DNA of 32,703 nucleotides, taken from the NCBI RefSeq assembly GCF_015767245.1, contig NZ_JADOTV010000031.1:1-32703 (forward strand), in the 5' to 3' direction. Origin of the DNA: Aureivirga sp. CE67 (GTDB lineage: Bacteria > Bacteroidota > Bacteroidia > Flavobacteriales > Flavobacteriaceae). Shown in pieces: positions 23,182 through 32,620 of this stretch (position 1 is its first letter; each line of letters starts with the position of its first letter). Under the pieces are notes generated by a model. It did not search any database. It saw only the letters and a program-made list of their open reading frames with translations, and was not told where the DNA came from. Made by a program: the position numbers and the translations under genes.

Positions 23182-23781
23182 TTAATTCATATCATTCAAA
23201 ATTTCTGTTGGAAGAATTTTCTTTAAAAATAAATCTTGACCTTCTTCTTTTGTAATAAACTTCCAATCAATTATATCTGATTTAGTTGCTGCAACTCCTG
23301 TTTTTTCTGCAAAAATTTGAAAGAATCCAGTTTCTTTATTATATGTTACATTTTCTTTTCCAAATTGTGCCTGAAAAGCAACTAACATAAAATCTAACAT
23401 TTCTTGTTTTTCTTCTTCAGTTCCAACTTCTTCTGCAGAATTCATTTTTAATAATATATTCTGATTATACTTGATTACAGAATACATTTTCCCATCAATA
23501 TTTTTAGGTTCATTTACACTCAGTATTTCGATAGCTCCGAACTTTAATTCAATTTCTGGATCGTTAAACGCTGCTTCGATTTCTTTTAAAATCATCTCTT
23601 TTGATGCAATTTCAAAAAACTCAGGCATCACATAATCCAACGATTTTTCAAATTCAAACTTTTCAAGTAATGAAATATATTCTGAAAACTCTTTTTTTAT
23701 AACTTCTTGATGATTTTGCGAAAAAGTTGAAAGCGAAAAGGCTATAAATAAAACTGTAAAAAATATTTGTTTAATTTTCAT
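23182..23781 (-). CDS. Secreted hypothetical protein
   Basis: A 199-residue protein with a signal peptide (1-21, ending STFSQ). The mature part starts with helices (EVIKKEFSEYISLLEKFEFEKSLDYVMPEFF) and continues as a beta-rich half, a layout like DUF3887/NTF2-type small secreted proteins. No known motif. Single gene between a terminator and a divergent repeat-containing region. Confidence 0.6.
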   Translation of the reverse strand: MKIKQIFFTVLFIAFSLSTFSQNHQEVIKKEFSEYISLLEKFEFEKSLDYVMPEFFEIASKEMILKEIEAAFNDPEIELKFGAIEILSVNEPKNIDGKMYSVIKYNQNILLKMNSAEEVGTEEEKQEMLDFMLVAFQAQFGKENVTYNKETGFFQIFAEKTGVAATKSDIIDWKFITKEEGQDLFLKKILPTEILNDMN

Positions 23782-23946
23782 TTGATTTTGGGTATTATAA
23801 TTTCTCGCAAAAATAGTTATTTACACTACTTAAAATCATGAATTTTCTGGTATTCTTTGAGGGAATTTTTTATTTAGTATTTTTCGATAAATTTCTAATC
23901 TTTACGAACCAATTTAATTTATTAAACATTTTTACTATTAAAAATT

Positions 23947-24036
23947 TTATGAAGAGTTTTTTTAACTCAAAACACACCCCTAGCCCCTCTCAAGAGGGGA
24001 ACTTGATAATCTCTAAAAATTTATACTAAATCAAAC
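23947..24036 (+). repeat. Hairpin repeat, copy c (extended)
   Basis: Same CCCCTCTCAAGAGGGG unit as the others. Similarity to copy d continues past the hairpin (TTTATACTAAATCAAACATG here, TTTATACAAATCCAAACGTG there), so the repeat reaches the first ATG of the next gene. Confidence 0.75.
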
Positions 24037-24048
24037 ATGAAAATATCA

Positions 24049-24567
24049 ATGAAAAAAATTTACTTTATTTTAATTCTACTTGTTTTCCCGATGAAAAATT
24101 TTGCACAAAAAAATGATATCTATGAAAAAACTAAAGATTTAAATACAACGATTAATACAATTTATAGCGTAATCTCTGGAGAGAAAGGAAAAAAACGTGA
24201 TTGGAATTTATTTTTAAACCTATTTCATGAAAATGCATATTTGATTCAAAATGTTCCTACGAAATCTGGAAAAGATTCTTTGGTGTATATAAAACCACAA
24301 CAGTTTGTTGAAACAAGTAGAAAATGGATGGAAGAAAACGGATTTTTTGAAAATGAAATCCATAGAACAACAAATGTTTTTGGATCAAATGCTCAAGTTT
24401 TTACATCTTATGAAATTAAAATGACTAAAAACCAAGTAAAGCCAAGCGTTCGAGGAATCAATAATATTCAATTGTATTTTGATGGAAAACGTTGGTGGGT
24501 TCTTTCTATTTTTTGGACTAGAGAAACACCAAATAATCCAATTCCTGAGAAATATTTAGGAAAATAA
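24049..24567 (+). CDS. Secreted NTF2-like / SnoaL-like protein
   Basis: A 172-residue protein with signal peptide MKKIYFILILLVFPMKNFAQ. The body has the NTF2-like cone layout: RDWNLFLNLFHENAYLIQ, then VETSRKWMEENGFFENEIH, then strands ending YFDGKRWWVLSIFW. I chose ATG 24049; the in-frame ATG at 24037 would add MKIS and lies in the repeat. Function unknown; such domains can be enzymes or binding modules. Confidence 0.75.
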   Translation: MKKIYFILILLVFPMKNFAQKNDIYEKTKDLNTTINTIYSVISGEKGKKRDWNLFLNLFHENAYLIQNVPTKSGKDSLVYIKPQQFVETSRKWMEENGFFENEIHRTTNVFGSNAQVFTSYEIKMTKNQVKPSVRGINNIQLYFDGKRWWVLSIFWTRETPNNPIPEKYLGK

Positions 24568-24664
24568 AACATTAGCTTAATTATATTTTAAATTTCATAT
24601 GTTTACACAATTACTATTTTTAATATTAAAAAAAAAAAGAAAAAAATCAATTTAACTTAAAAAC

Positions 24665-25066
24665 ATGAATTTAAAAGAGATTCGCATAAAAGTAATTTTC
24701 TTTTTATTTATCCTTTTTTCCATCTATAATTATGGTCAAGAAAATAAATGTAAAGACATGAAAAACGGTACATTTAAATACACTTTAAATGACTACAAAG
24801 TAAAAATCACTAGAAATGATGATTTACAAATAGAAAAAGACTTAGAAACTGGAATGGAAATTCATACTTTAGTCGAATGGACTTCAGATTGTGAATATAC
24901 ATTAACGTATTCAAAAGTTGTAAACACTTCATACGACTTTAGTGATTATTTAGGAAAAAAAATCTATGCTAAAATTATCAGTATTGATGGAAACATAATC
25001 AAAGTGGATACAAGAAGCGGAAATAGAAGTTCAGTTTTAGAATTTATTAAAATCGAAGACGAATAA
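24665..25066 (+). CDS. Secreted hypothetical protein
   Basis: A 133-residue protein with an uncleaved or weakly cleaved N-terminal hydrophobic segment (about 9-24, ending YGQ). The following CKDMKNGTFKY and VEWTSDCEYTLTY pattern I know only from small uncharacterised Bacteroidota proteins. Two Cys (about 28 and 78) may form a disulfide. A terminator follows. Confidence 0.65.
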   Translation: MNLKEIRIKVIFFLFILFSIYNYGQENKCKDMKNGTFKYTLNDYKVKITRNDDLQIEKDLETGMEIHTLVEWTSDCEYTLTYSKVVNTSYDFSDYLGKKIYAKIISIDGNIIKVDTRSGNRSSVLEFIKIEDE

Positions 25067-25082
25067 AAGATATTTCAAAAAG

Positions 25083-25120
25083 CCTATTGTTTTATTATAA
25101 ATTAAACCAATAGGTTTTTA
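25083..25120 (+). terminator. Hairpin terminator after the 133-residue protein gene
   Basis: CCTATTG pairs with CAATAGG with additional A-T pairs towards the loop, followed by TTTTTA. Confidence 0.7.
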
Positions 25121-25276
25121 TTGATTTCGTTCTAACGAAAGAATTTTATTTAAACAATCTCTCTTCCCTATTTATACTATTTCGATTTTATTTTTTTCAA
25201 ATAACAATAATTAGTAAATAAATTCAAAAAATAACTAAATTGTCGTGATTAAAAAAACACACTTAAAAAAAGAAAA

Positions 25277-26200
25277 ATGATGAAAAATAAAATTACTTAT
25301 GGACTAATTGGCTCTACATTATTAAGCTTTTTAGTTCTCCTAGCCTGTTCTAATTCTTCAAGTAAAAATTCATTAAACCAAAATGAAAACACTGTAGAAT
25401 TAAATTGGAAACTAGCTTCAAACGATAGTATTATCTACAAAACTGTTATGAACGAAATTGGCGACCCTACTTTTGAAGTAAATTTCGGTGGAATATTTAA
25501 ATCATTAAATGATGAATTAGGTGATGATACTAAAAATTTAGAGAAAGATTTTTTTAAAAGTTTGAAAAATCAATATAACAACACAAATTTGATTACAAAA
25601 CTTACAAATTCTGATGATTTTAAAGATGTTTTGAATATTGAATTAATAGCAAATAAAAAAGACAAAAATACTTCTGAAGAGGATGTGAATGGAATGCAAC
25701 AAATGATGCAGTCTATGTTAAAAGGTGTTATGCTAAGAGGTTCTGTTTATAAAAATGGTTCTATGCATAGTTTTTGGGTACGAAGCAAACAAAAAAACTT
25801 AATCTCATTATTTTTTGAATTACCTAATAAAGCTGTAAAAAAAGGAGATTCGTGGACTTTGCATAATGTGAATTTTATTGGTAATGATCAAAATTTTATT
25901 TGTCATAAAGCAAAAAAGAAAAATGAAATTACACTTATAGATATCATTAAAAAAAATGGAGAAACTATCGCAGTTTTAAATTATGATATTTTAGAATTTG
26001 TTTCTGGTGATTTTAATTCTCCTGCGTTTTTTGGAAGCGGAGGTAACAAGAAAACTGAAATGGAATTTATTTTCAAAGCTCAGGCTGAGTTTTCAGTAGA
26101 TAAAGGAAAATGGATTTCTTATAATGGTTTAATGTCTTTAAATGCTAGTGGTGTTATGAATTCCTCTCAAAAACAAAAATTTGCTTTAATTGAAGAATAA
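25277..26200 (+). CDS. Lipoprotein of unknown function
   Basis: A 307-residue lipoprotein; the signal peptide ends in the lipobox LLAC (Cys24). The mature part is beta-rich with VELNWKLASNDSIIYKTVMNEIGDP at its start (split here from the linker) and KKGDSWTLHNVNF, AQAEFSVDKGKWISYNG later, like DUF6263-type periplasmic proteins. A central acidic, helical segment (about 70-150) is inserted. Followed 15 bp later by a membrane protein gene, so probably an operon. Confidence 0.65.
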   Translation: MMKNKITYGLIGSTLLSFLVLLACSNSSSKNSLNQNENTVELNWKLASNDSIIYKTVMNEIGDPTFEVNFGGIFKSLNDELGDDTKNLEKDFFKSLKNQYNNTNLITKLTNSDDFKDVLNIELIANKKDKNTSEEDVNGMQQMMQSMLKGVMLRGSVYKNGSMHSFWVRSKQKNLISLFFELPNKAVKKGDSWTLHNVNFIGNDQNFICHKAKKKNEITLIDIIKKNGETIAVLNYDILEFVSGDFNSPAFFGSGGNKKTEMEFIFKAQAEFSVDKGKWISYNGLMSLNASGVMNSSQKQKFALIEE

Positions 26201-26215
26201 TTTTTTAGAATAAAT

Positions 26216-26818
26216 ATGAAAAAATACAAAGAAGATATTTTCACAATAATTCAACTAGTAACTTTTATTTTAGCTTGGTTTGCTTTTGCTCAAATCGATA
26301 ATCCAATTTTTGCGATATTTAGTGGTGTTTTTTGGATTTTTTTATGGTCAAGAAATATTTATTATAAAATTCAATATCGAAAAAATAAATTACCTGATGT
26401 AATTCGTATTCCAACGCAAAATGACAATTATTATAAAACAACTTCTTTAAGTTTTGGAGTTATGCTTATCGTAGGAATGAGTTTCTGGATTTATTATGCA
26501 AACGAATTAATTTTCATACCAATTTTTGGTTTAGTTTCAGGTATTTTAATTTTTATTAATGGAATTATTGATATTCCAAAAGGTGAGATTAAAATTGAAA
26601 ACTCTGAATTAAAAATTCATGGTATAAAAGATAAAATACTTATCAACTCTATTAATTCAATTCAGATTGAAAATGATCGGTTAGTTATTAATAAAGGAGA
26701 AAACTCTATCGTAAAACTTGATAAATTAGAGTTGGATAAAGATTGGAATACTAAAATAATTGCTTTTTTAAACAAAAATCTTAATACAGAAGAAATTGAT
26801 ATTTTGGAGAAACAATAA
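26216..26818 (+). CDS. Membrane protein with PH-like C-terminal domain
   Basis: A 200-residue protein: two helices at about 9-28 and 30-46, a short basic loop, two helices at about 76-92 and 95-113, then a soluble part (about 118-200) of strands (EIKIENSELKIHG, INSIQIENDRLVI) resembling a bacterial PH-like domain. Function unknown. Confidence 0.6.
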   Translation: MKKYKEDIFTIIQLVTFILAWFAFAQIDNPIFAIFSGVFWIFLWSRNIYYKIQYRKNKLPDVIRIPTQNDNYYKTTSLSFGVMLIVGMSFWIYYANELIFIPIFGLVSGILIFINGIIDIPKGEIKIENSELKIHGIKDKILINSINSIQIENDRLVINKGENSIVKLDKLELDKDWNTKIIAFLNKNLNTEEIDILEKQ

Positions 26819-26838
26819 ACATTATTACATTTAAAATT

Positions 26839-26945
26839 TATGAGAACGTTTTTTTAATCTAAAACACACACCCCTAGCCCCTCTCAAGAGGGGAACTTGA
26901 CAATTTGTATGTTTTTATACAAATCCAAACGTGATAATATCTAAT
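26839..26945 (+). repeat. Hairpin repeat, copy d (extended)
   Basis: Same unit as at 5288, 8323 and 23947, with the 35-bp 3' extension shared with copy c. Located 13 bp before the phosphoesterase gene. Confidence 0.8.
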
Positions 26946-26958
26946 AAAAAAATAAAAA

Positions 26959-27630
26959 ATGGCTATTTACGCAATCGGAGACATTCATGGATGTTTCACA
27001 GCATTAAAAACAATTTTTAATCAAGGAATTATTCAGGAAGAAGATATTGTTGTTTTTCTTGGAGATTATATAGATCGAGGACCTGATAGTAAAGGAGTTA
27101 TTGATTGGTTATTGAAAAACAAAGAAATTTATAATTTTAAGTTTATTCTTGGAAATCATGAAATAATGATGAAAACTGCAAAAATCGCATCAGATAAACT
27201 TGCTGAATGGTTATATTTTGGTGGTGAAGAAACTTTAGATTCTTACAACATTAAAGATGATCTAAATTGGGCAAAAAAAATAGATTCAACTCACTGGGAT
27301 TTTATCGATAATTGTCTTCCTTACTTAGAAATTGGAAAATATATTTTTGTTCATGCAGGTCTTGAAAGCGACATAGATTTAGAAGAGCAAAATAAATACA
27401 ATCTGTTTTGGAAAAAATTTGAATTTCCTAAAATATACAAACCTGAGAAAACTGTTATTTGTGGACATACTTCAAGAAAAAATGGTGAAATTGCAAATTT
27501 CGGCCACACTATTTGTATTGATACATATGCTTATGGCGGAAAATGGTTAACATGTTTAAATCTAGAAACAGGAGAATATATGAAAGCTAATAATAAAGGA
27601 AAAGTAGAAAAAGGGAAAATCAAAAAATGA
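26959..27630 (+). CDS. PPP-type metallophosphoesterase / Ser-Thr phosphatase
   Basis: A 223-residue enzyme with all PPP signatures in order: GDIHG (7-11), GDYIDRG (about 35-41), GNHE (about 65-68), HAG (about 136-138) and GHT (about 174-176). These bind two metal ions and hydrolyse phosphate esters. Size and motifs fit the small bacterial PrpA/PphA group, or a diadenosine-polyphosphate hydrolase. It overlaps the next gene by 4 bp (ATGA), indicating coupling. Confidence 0.92.
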   Translation: MAIYAIGDIHGCFTALKTIFNQGIIQEEDIVVFLGDYIDRGPDSKGVIDWLLKNKEIYNFKFILGNHEIMMKTAKIASDKLAEWLYFGGEETLDSYNIKDDLNWAKKIDSTHWDFIDNCLPYLEIGKYIFVHAGLESDIDLEEQNKYNLFWKKFEFPKIYKPEKTVICGHTSRKNGEIANFGHTICIDTYAYGGKWLTCLNLETGEYMKANNKGKVEKGKIKK

Positions 27631-28052
27631 AACAAATCGAATCTTCGGAATATTATTCTATTACAAAAATTAATGAACCTAAAGAAAATTCTTTAGAGTT
27701 TCTTTTCATCAGTCAAAAAGTTTCTGATAAAGAAGAAAATATTAAAATTGGAGATCATTCAATTAACTCTTATAGACAAATCACTGAGAATGAAAGTTTA
27801 AAATATAGAATAACTTTCGAAAAATATATTGCTTATTCAGTAATAGATGAAAGTTTTTCTGTTCCGCCTGAAGGAGATTTTACAGGAAATAATCCAAGAA
27901 TTTATTCAAAGTCAAACTTTTTGGATTATATAAAAAAGGACACTTTTGCGACTACTGATTATCTAGGAGAATTTAAACATTATGTTTTTATAAGTATAAA
28001 TCATATTTTAAATATTGTTTCTCAAATAGAACCGAAAATAGAGAGAATTTGA
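27627..28052 (+). CDS. Hypothetical protein coupled to the phosphoesterase
   Basis: A 141-residue soluble protein with no recognised family. Beta-rich with a GEFKHYVFISINHILNIV end, similar in style to immunity or stress proteins of Bacteroidota. Its start overlaps the phosphoesterase stop, which suggests a functional link. Confidence 0.6.
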   Translation: MKQIESSEYYSITKINEPKENSLEFLFISQKVSDKEENIKIGDHSINSYRQITENESLKYRITFEKYIAYSVIDESFSVPPEGDFTGNNPRIYSKSNFLDYIKKDTFATTDYLGEFKHYVFISINHILNIVSQIEPKIERI

Positions 28053-28186
28053 ATTAAATCTGTAAACAATTTGTTGTAGAAACATAGTAGACAATTTATA
28101 TTAAAAAATAACTCATTTAAAATTGTATATTTAACACCTTTAATAAGTTACACTAAAAAAAACAACATCTTAAAAAAACATTTATT

Positions 28187-29008
28187 ATGAAAAAAACATT
28201 ACTTTTTATCTTCATTAGTTTCACATTTTTCTGCTGTAATTCTGATGATGAAAACAATGAAAACATAGAAATAGTTGAAGATTATTCTGAATATACCACT
28301 GAAAACTCTTTAGATCATGAAATAGATTTTATGCCTATTGAAGTTTATAATAATTCAAATTCGCCACAAAATCCAAGTTTAAAATTGCAATTAAATACTG
28401 TTGAACTATTACCTTGTGCTAACTATGAAATAATCACAACGCAATTTACCAAAGCAAATGAATTAATCATAAGATTGGAGGATGTACCAGATCCAATTCC
28501 ATGTGCATTAAATTATGGTCATGCTTATGCATATATCGATTTACCTGAGAATATTTCAGAAGTTACTTTAATTAATGGAAATACGATTGATAAATATATT
28601 ATCGAAATAAATAATGAAAAAGTAAACATTTCTCTTATCGAAAATAATTTCACAAATTTATTATATGAAAAGACTTTTAGATATCCTGAGAATTCATTTG
28701 CATATATTTGTGGTACTTCTAATGACAATACAAATATTTACGAAGATTTTTCAGCAATAATAGAACAAAACCCGAATATTACAGAATTTGAGTTTGTTGG
28801 AGAAGGTAGAATTCCTTATCAAGAATCTCAAGGAAATAAAGTAAACCATCCTTCGAAATTTTACAAATATTCTAGTATAGAAGACTTTAATAGTTTAGCG
28901 AATATTTTAAACAATTATGCATCTGAAAATATTGAGGAAAATGCTGGAGTTTCTATTTCAATTATTAATTGGGAATCTACATCTTATAGAAGTTGGTTAG
29001 AAAATTAA
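28187..29008 (+). CDS. Lipoprotein of unknown function
   Basis: A 273-residue lipoprotein: signal peptide with FFCC (Cys16 or 17) followed by an acidic Asn/Asp/Glu linker. The next segment has SLKLQLNTVELLPCANYEI and beta strands. The C-terminal half (about 170-273) reads as a separate alpha/beta part. No family recognised. Confidence 0.65.
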   Translation: MKKTLLFIFISFTFFCCNSDDENNENIEIVEDYSEYTTENSLDHEIDFMPIEVYNNSNSPQNPSLKLQLNTVELLPCANYEIITTQFTKANELIIRLEDVPDPIPCALNYGHAYAYIDLPENISEVTLINGNTIDKYIIEINNEKVNISLIENNFTNLLYEKTFRYPENSFAYICGTSNDNTNIYEDFSAIIEQNPNITEFEFVGEGRIPYQESQGNKVNHPSKFYKYSSIEDFNSLANILNNYASENIEENAGVSISIINWESTSYRSWLEN

Positions 29009-29038
29009 CTTTCATTAAAAACAACAACAAAACATAAA

Positions 29039-29608
29039 ATGAGAGAAGTTAATACTTCTCTTTTTTTACATTATAAATTCTCAAAACAGATGCTTGAACA
29101 AAAATTCCTAGAAATATCTGAAGAACTAAATTGCAATTATAAAATTGTAAATAAAGAAATAGATGATTATTTTCTGGGTCGTAAATTATCTGTCAACGAT
29201 TATTATTTAGAGATTGAACACCAAAATTCTGTTATTTTTTTATGTTATGAATTAGCAAATCAAAGTATGGCTAAAGTGACTGTTGAAGTAGAGTTAAACC
29301 ATTTTAAAGAAAACTTTGAAATTTCTACACGAAGTCATTTTCAAAGATTATTTGTAAAAAATAAATCTCCTTGGAAAATTAACTGTCCGAATGCTGAATT
29401 CAAGAAAAAGCTCTTGACAATTTTGGATAAAAATGAATTATCTGATTTTGCTCAAAAAACAAGTTTCGAACCGATTATATACGGGAAAAGAGCATTTAAT
29501 AAAATCAAAATAGAAACTAAATTTAGTCTTGCATTCGAAAACAAAGAAAACTCCATAATCCCTGTAATCAATTATCACAAAAGAATGATTGAATTTTTAT
29601 CTGAATGA
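29039..29608 (+). CDS. Hypothetical protein
   Basis: A 189-residue soluble protein, no signal peptide, no known domain. It starts 30 bp after the lipoprotein gene and is probably co-transcribed. Confidence 0.6.
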   Translation: MREVNTSLFLHYKFSKQMLEQKFLEISEELNCNYKIVNKEIDDYFLGRKLSVNDYYLEIEHQNSVIFLCYELANQSMAKVTVEVELNHFKENFEISTRSHFQRLFVKNKSPWKINCPNAEFKKKLLTILDKNELSDFAQKTSFEPIIYGKRAFNKIKIETKFSLAFENKENSIIPVINYHKRMIEFLSE

Positions 29609-29685
29609 TTTGCTTACACAAGAAAAATATATCCATAAACCATATTATTTCTAATTATTTTTTTCATATTTGGAAAAAATAAAAA

Positions 29686-30705
29686 ATGAAATTATTCGAT
29701 ATATTTAAAAAAAAGAAAAAGCAGACTACTTTCCCAGAAAATGATTTAGAAATATGTTTACAACAAGCTTTTGAGAGAAACTCTGCGCAAAAAGAGTTTT
29801 ATATGAAATTGCTTTGGAGTGAATTAGTAGCTCTAAAAGTGGATGATGAAAAAGAAAATCAAGCAGATGAAAATGGTAAATTTAGTCTAAAACTTATTCG
29901 ATTTGAAAACGGTACGATTCCTATTTTCACATCTACTAACAGAATTTATGACGGAAATGAAAAGCACCCAAATGATACAACGATAATTGGTATGGAAGCG
30001 CAAGCTTTGCTAGAAATCACTAAAGGACATACATTGATTTTAAATCCTTTTTCTGAAATAAGTAAAGAATTGATTCCTCAAGAAATTGAAGACTTAATTA
30101 ATGGAAAAATGTTTGAAAAAGATGAAGAATTTAATCTAGATCGATTTGAAATGTATGAATTCAACGAAATTTTTGATCGAGCTGCAGATAGACAAAAAAA
30201 TTTGATTATCCTTGGCGTACACAATTCTAATGGATATTTGAGTAAAGCAGATTATGCAAAATTAGAAGAATCAATCGAAGATTTTAAAAGATGTTTGGAC
30301 ATGATTCCTGAACATTGGCAAAGTATGGTTTTGATGGCAAAAGCTTATCAAAAAATCGGAGAACACGAAAATGCTTTAGAAGCTTTAGAAAAAGCTTTTC
30401 TTATTGAAAAAGAAGATCACACTATTCCGATGGAAGCTTCGACAGAAGCGATGCACATGAACGATAATGAAAAAGCAATTTTTTACGCAGAAGAAGCCTT
30501 GAAAAGAAAACCAAATGACGCTGCACTCTCTGGTAATTATGCTTTGAATTTATTTTTGGCAAAAAGAGATGACGAAGCAGTACAAACAATAGAAGAGGCT
30601 TTAAGACTAGACCCTAAAGACAGGGTTAATCAAAATATTCAAGTAATTATAAATGATGTAGTTTCTGGAAAAAAGGAAAGACCAAATTTTAAAGATTTAG
30701 TATAA
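29686..30705 (+). CDS. SseB-like domain protein with C-terminal TPR
   Basis: A 339-residue cytoplasmic protein. Residues 20-150 resemble the SseB N-terminal domain (FYMKLLWSELVAL, TIPIFTSTNRIYD, HTLILNPFSE). Residues 190-325 form at least three TPR units (ENALEALEKAFLIEKEDHTI, EKAIFYAEEALKRKPNDAAL, DEAVQTIEEALRLDPKDRV). Probably a scaffold protein; function unknown. The zinc-ribbon gene follows 5 bp later. Confidence 0.8.
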   Translation: MKLFDIFKKKKKQTTFPENDLEICLQQAFERNSAQKEFYMKLLWSELVALKVDDEKENQADENGKFSLKLIRFENGTIPIFTSTNRIYDGNEKHPNDTTIIGMEAQALLEITKGHTLILNPFSEISKELIPQEIEDLINGKMFEKDEEFNLDRFEMYEFNEIFDRAADRQKNLIILGVHNSNGYLSKADYAKLEESIEDFKRCLDMIPEHWQSMVLMAKAYQKIGEHENALEALEKAFLIEKEDHTIPMEASTEAMHMNDNEKAIFYAEEALKRKPNDAALSGNYALNLFLAKRDDEAVQTIEEALRLDPKDRVNQNIQVIINDVVSGKKERPNFKDLV

Positions 30706-30710
30706 AAAAT

Positions 30711-31265
30711 ATGTGTAGATACGCTTTAAAAAAATACAAACCACATTACGTTTGTTTTGATTGTCGAAAAACTTTTAAGCAAACGATTATAGAAGATATA
30801 ATTGTGCGAAATGGAGATTGGGATTTTTATTGGCTTTTGAATTATAGTCGTAATAAGCCTAAAGTCGAAAAATTCAAAAAGAATCATCCAGAAATCTTAG
30901 AAAGATTCGAAAAAGAATACGAGAATAAAATCTATAAATGTCCTGATTGTGCAAAAGAAATGCATTCAATCGGTATGGATTTTAAAGCTCCTAAAAAAGA
31001 TAAAATCAAAGAATGGGAAATTGTAAAAAGTATGTACAAACTTGGAAATACTTTTCATACTTGTGGTTGTAGTGGTCCAGGATATATTCCTCACAATCCA
31101 AAAGATTATTTGATTTATTTGGAAAATAGAAAAGTGGAATATGAAACTAATTTACATGAACGATCAGAAGATTTATCCACCGAAGAAAAGAACAAATATA
31201 TTTCATATTGGAAGACAAAATTAGATTTATTGAATTCTGAAATTCAAATTCAGAACATTAGATAA
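30711..31265 (+). CDS. Zinc-ribbon-like hypothetical protein
   Basis: A 184-residue protein with CxxC pairs at about 15-18 (CFDC) and 77-80 (CPDC) that probably bind zinc, and a later CGCSGPGYIP segment (about 119-128). The MCRYALKKYKPHYVCF opening is familiar from uncharacterised Flavobacteriia proteins. The C-terminal 45 residues are a charged helix. Forms an operon with the SseB-TPR gene. Confidence 0.7.
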   Translation: MCRYALKKYKPHYVCFDCRKTFKQTIIEDIIVRNGDWDFYWLLNYSRNKPKVEKFKKNHPEILERFEKEYENKIYKCPDCAKEMHSIGMDFKAPKKDKIKEWEIVKSMYKLGNTFHTCGCSGPGYIPHNPKDYLIYLENRKVEYETNLHERSEDLSTEEKNKYISYWKTKLDLLNSEIQIQNIR

Positions 31266-31376
31266 GTTTTAAGAATCCGAAATAAAAAATCCTCCTGTTA
31301 TAAAAACAGAAGAAATTCTAAATGAAGTGGAATAAGATTTTCTACAATCTCTTCGGTTGAATTTCCTTAAAAAATC

Positions 31377-31410
31377 AAAGCATCTCAAATATTCTGATGT
31401 GCTTTTCTTA
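31377..31410 (+). terminator. Imperfect hairpin terminator after the zinc-ribbon gene
   Basis: AAAGCATCTCA pairs imperfectly with TGATGTGCTTT, followed by TCTTA. Confidence 0.5.
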
Positions 31411-31497
31411 TAAAATAATTCCAGCTTTTTAATTCGGTTTTATTTTTAGAGCTTCCCCTCCACCCTTCAACTCCGTTTCACTTCGCTCAGGATACCG

Positions 31498-31630
31498 GGT
31501 CGGGCTTTGCGCTGCAAGTTTTGTCTTTAAAAAAAAGTTCTTCTAAACCCATCCGTGGGCTTCTTTGGTCGCCTACGTTGGCTAAGAATTACTAATTTTT
31601 TAAAAACAAAAGCTTTCCACTCCAATCCCT
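31498..31630 (+). repeat. Dispersed 130-bp repeat, copy 2
   Basis: Inverted relative to the copy at 5079-5209, with shared blocks as listed there. Preceded by CTTCGCTCAGG, similar to the CCGCTCAGGCACC found upstream of copy 1. Confidence 0.7.
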
Positions 31631-31885
31631 AAACCTGGGATAATACTAGGTGATTTTGTTAAAATATGATTTTTAATTTTTATTTTACACTTATTTTTTT
31701 ACTATAATTTATTTTCAACGTTAAAATACTAAATTATAAATATATTGTTTAGAAATAAGGTTTTATATTTGTGTAATATTACCTTGAGAAATTCTTTTTT
31801 TAGAAAAAATACTCAAATCGTAATTTTAAAATAATTAATACTAAATTGATAAAATTAATCAAAAATAAAATTTGATTGAAGAGGT

Positions 31886-32620
31886 ATGAAAACAAATGAA
31901 ATATTTGAAAATTTAATAAAAATTGAACCAAAAGTTGTTTCAATTGAAACGTTATTTAATAATGAAGAAACACTAAAAAACACTAAATATGATCCTGATT
32001 ATCAAAGAAATTATGTTTGGGATGATGATAAGGCAACTTACTTTATTGAAAGTATTTTATTAGGCACAGAAATTCCTCCAATTATATATTTCAGAGATGG
32101 CGACAAAATCGAAATTATCGATGGTAGACAAAGATATCAAACAATCTTAAGATTTATAAAGGACGAATTCAAATTAAAATTATCAGGACTTCATAAGTTA
32201 GACGAAATAGATATAGCTACAAAACATTTTAAAGACCTTGGAGATCTTAGAGATGACTTTTGGGATACTAAACTTAGAATTATTGAGTTTAGTTTTCATA
32301 CTAAATCATCGACAACAGAAGATCTACAAGATATTGCTAAAAAAGAGATTTTTAAAAGATATAACTCTGGAATTACTCCATTAAAATCAACTCAAATTGA
32401 TAAAGCATTCTATTTTGAAAATGAATTAAATTCATACATACAAAATAAATTAGAGCAAGACAAAATTATTTTAGGAGATTTACAGGATTTATTTTTTTTT
32501 GAAAAAAATAGTATCCAAAAAATACTTAAAAAGTTAAGACAACTTTTAGTTCAACATAAAATTCCAATAAAATATTATGCAATAAACATTATCACGATTG
32601 ATTTTGTAAGGGACTTCTGA
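31886..32620 (+). CDS. DUF262 domain protein, probably C-terminally truncated
   Basis: A 244-residue protein. The N-terminal DUF262 domain (ParB/sulfiredoxin-like nucleotidase fold) has the DPDYQRNYVW opening (about 37-46), the key motif DGRQR (about 79-83) and FKRYNSGITPL (about 158-168). DUF262 proteins such as GmrS-type restriction and defence proteins are usually longer, often with a DUF1524 nuclease domain. Here the frame ends after PIKYYAINIITIDFVRDF, and the last dozen residues look unrelated to the family. A rearrangement or insertion near 32585 is possible. Confidence 0.75.
   Translation: MKTNEIFENLIKIEPKVVSIETLFNNEETLKNTKYDPDYQRNYVWDDDKATYFIESILLGTEIPPIIYFRDGDKIEIIDGRQRYQTILRFIKDEFKLKLSGLHKLDEIDIATKHFKDLGDLRDDFWDTKLRIIEFSFHTKSSTTEDLQDIAKKEIFKRYNSGITPLKSTQIDKAFYFENELNSYIQNKLEQDKIILGDLQDLFFFEKNSIQKILKKLRQLLVQHKIPIKYYAINIITIDFVRDF

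Larger units (their letters stand above)
31266..31885 (+). other. Intergenic region with terminator and repeat
   Basis: Holds a likely terminator (31377-31410), copy 2 of the dispersed repeat (31498-31630) and an AT-rich stretch with a TATATTTG (31764-31771) that could be the -7 element of the DUF262 gene, though without a good -33 partner. No ORF seen. Confidence 0.5.

Noticed and set aside
23838-24029. Plus-strand 63-codon ORF before the NTF2-like gene
   Set aside because: Its 3' half runs through the hairpin repeat and it has low-complexity Phe/Leu composition typical of chance ORFs in AT-rich DNA.
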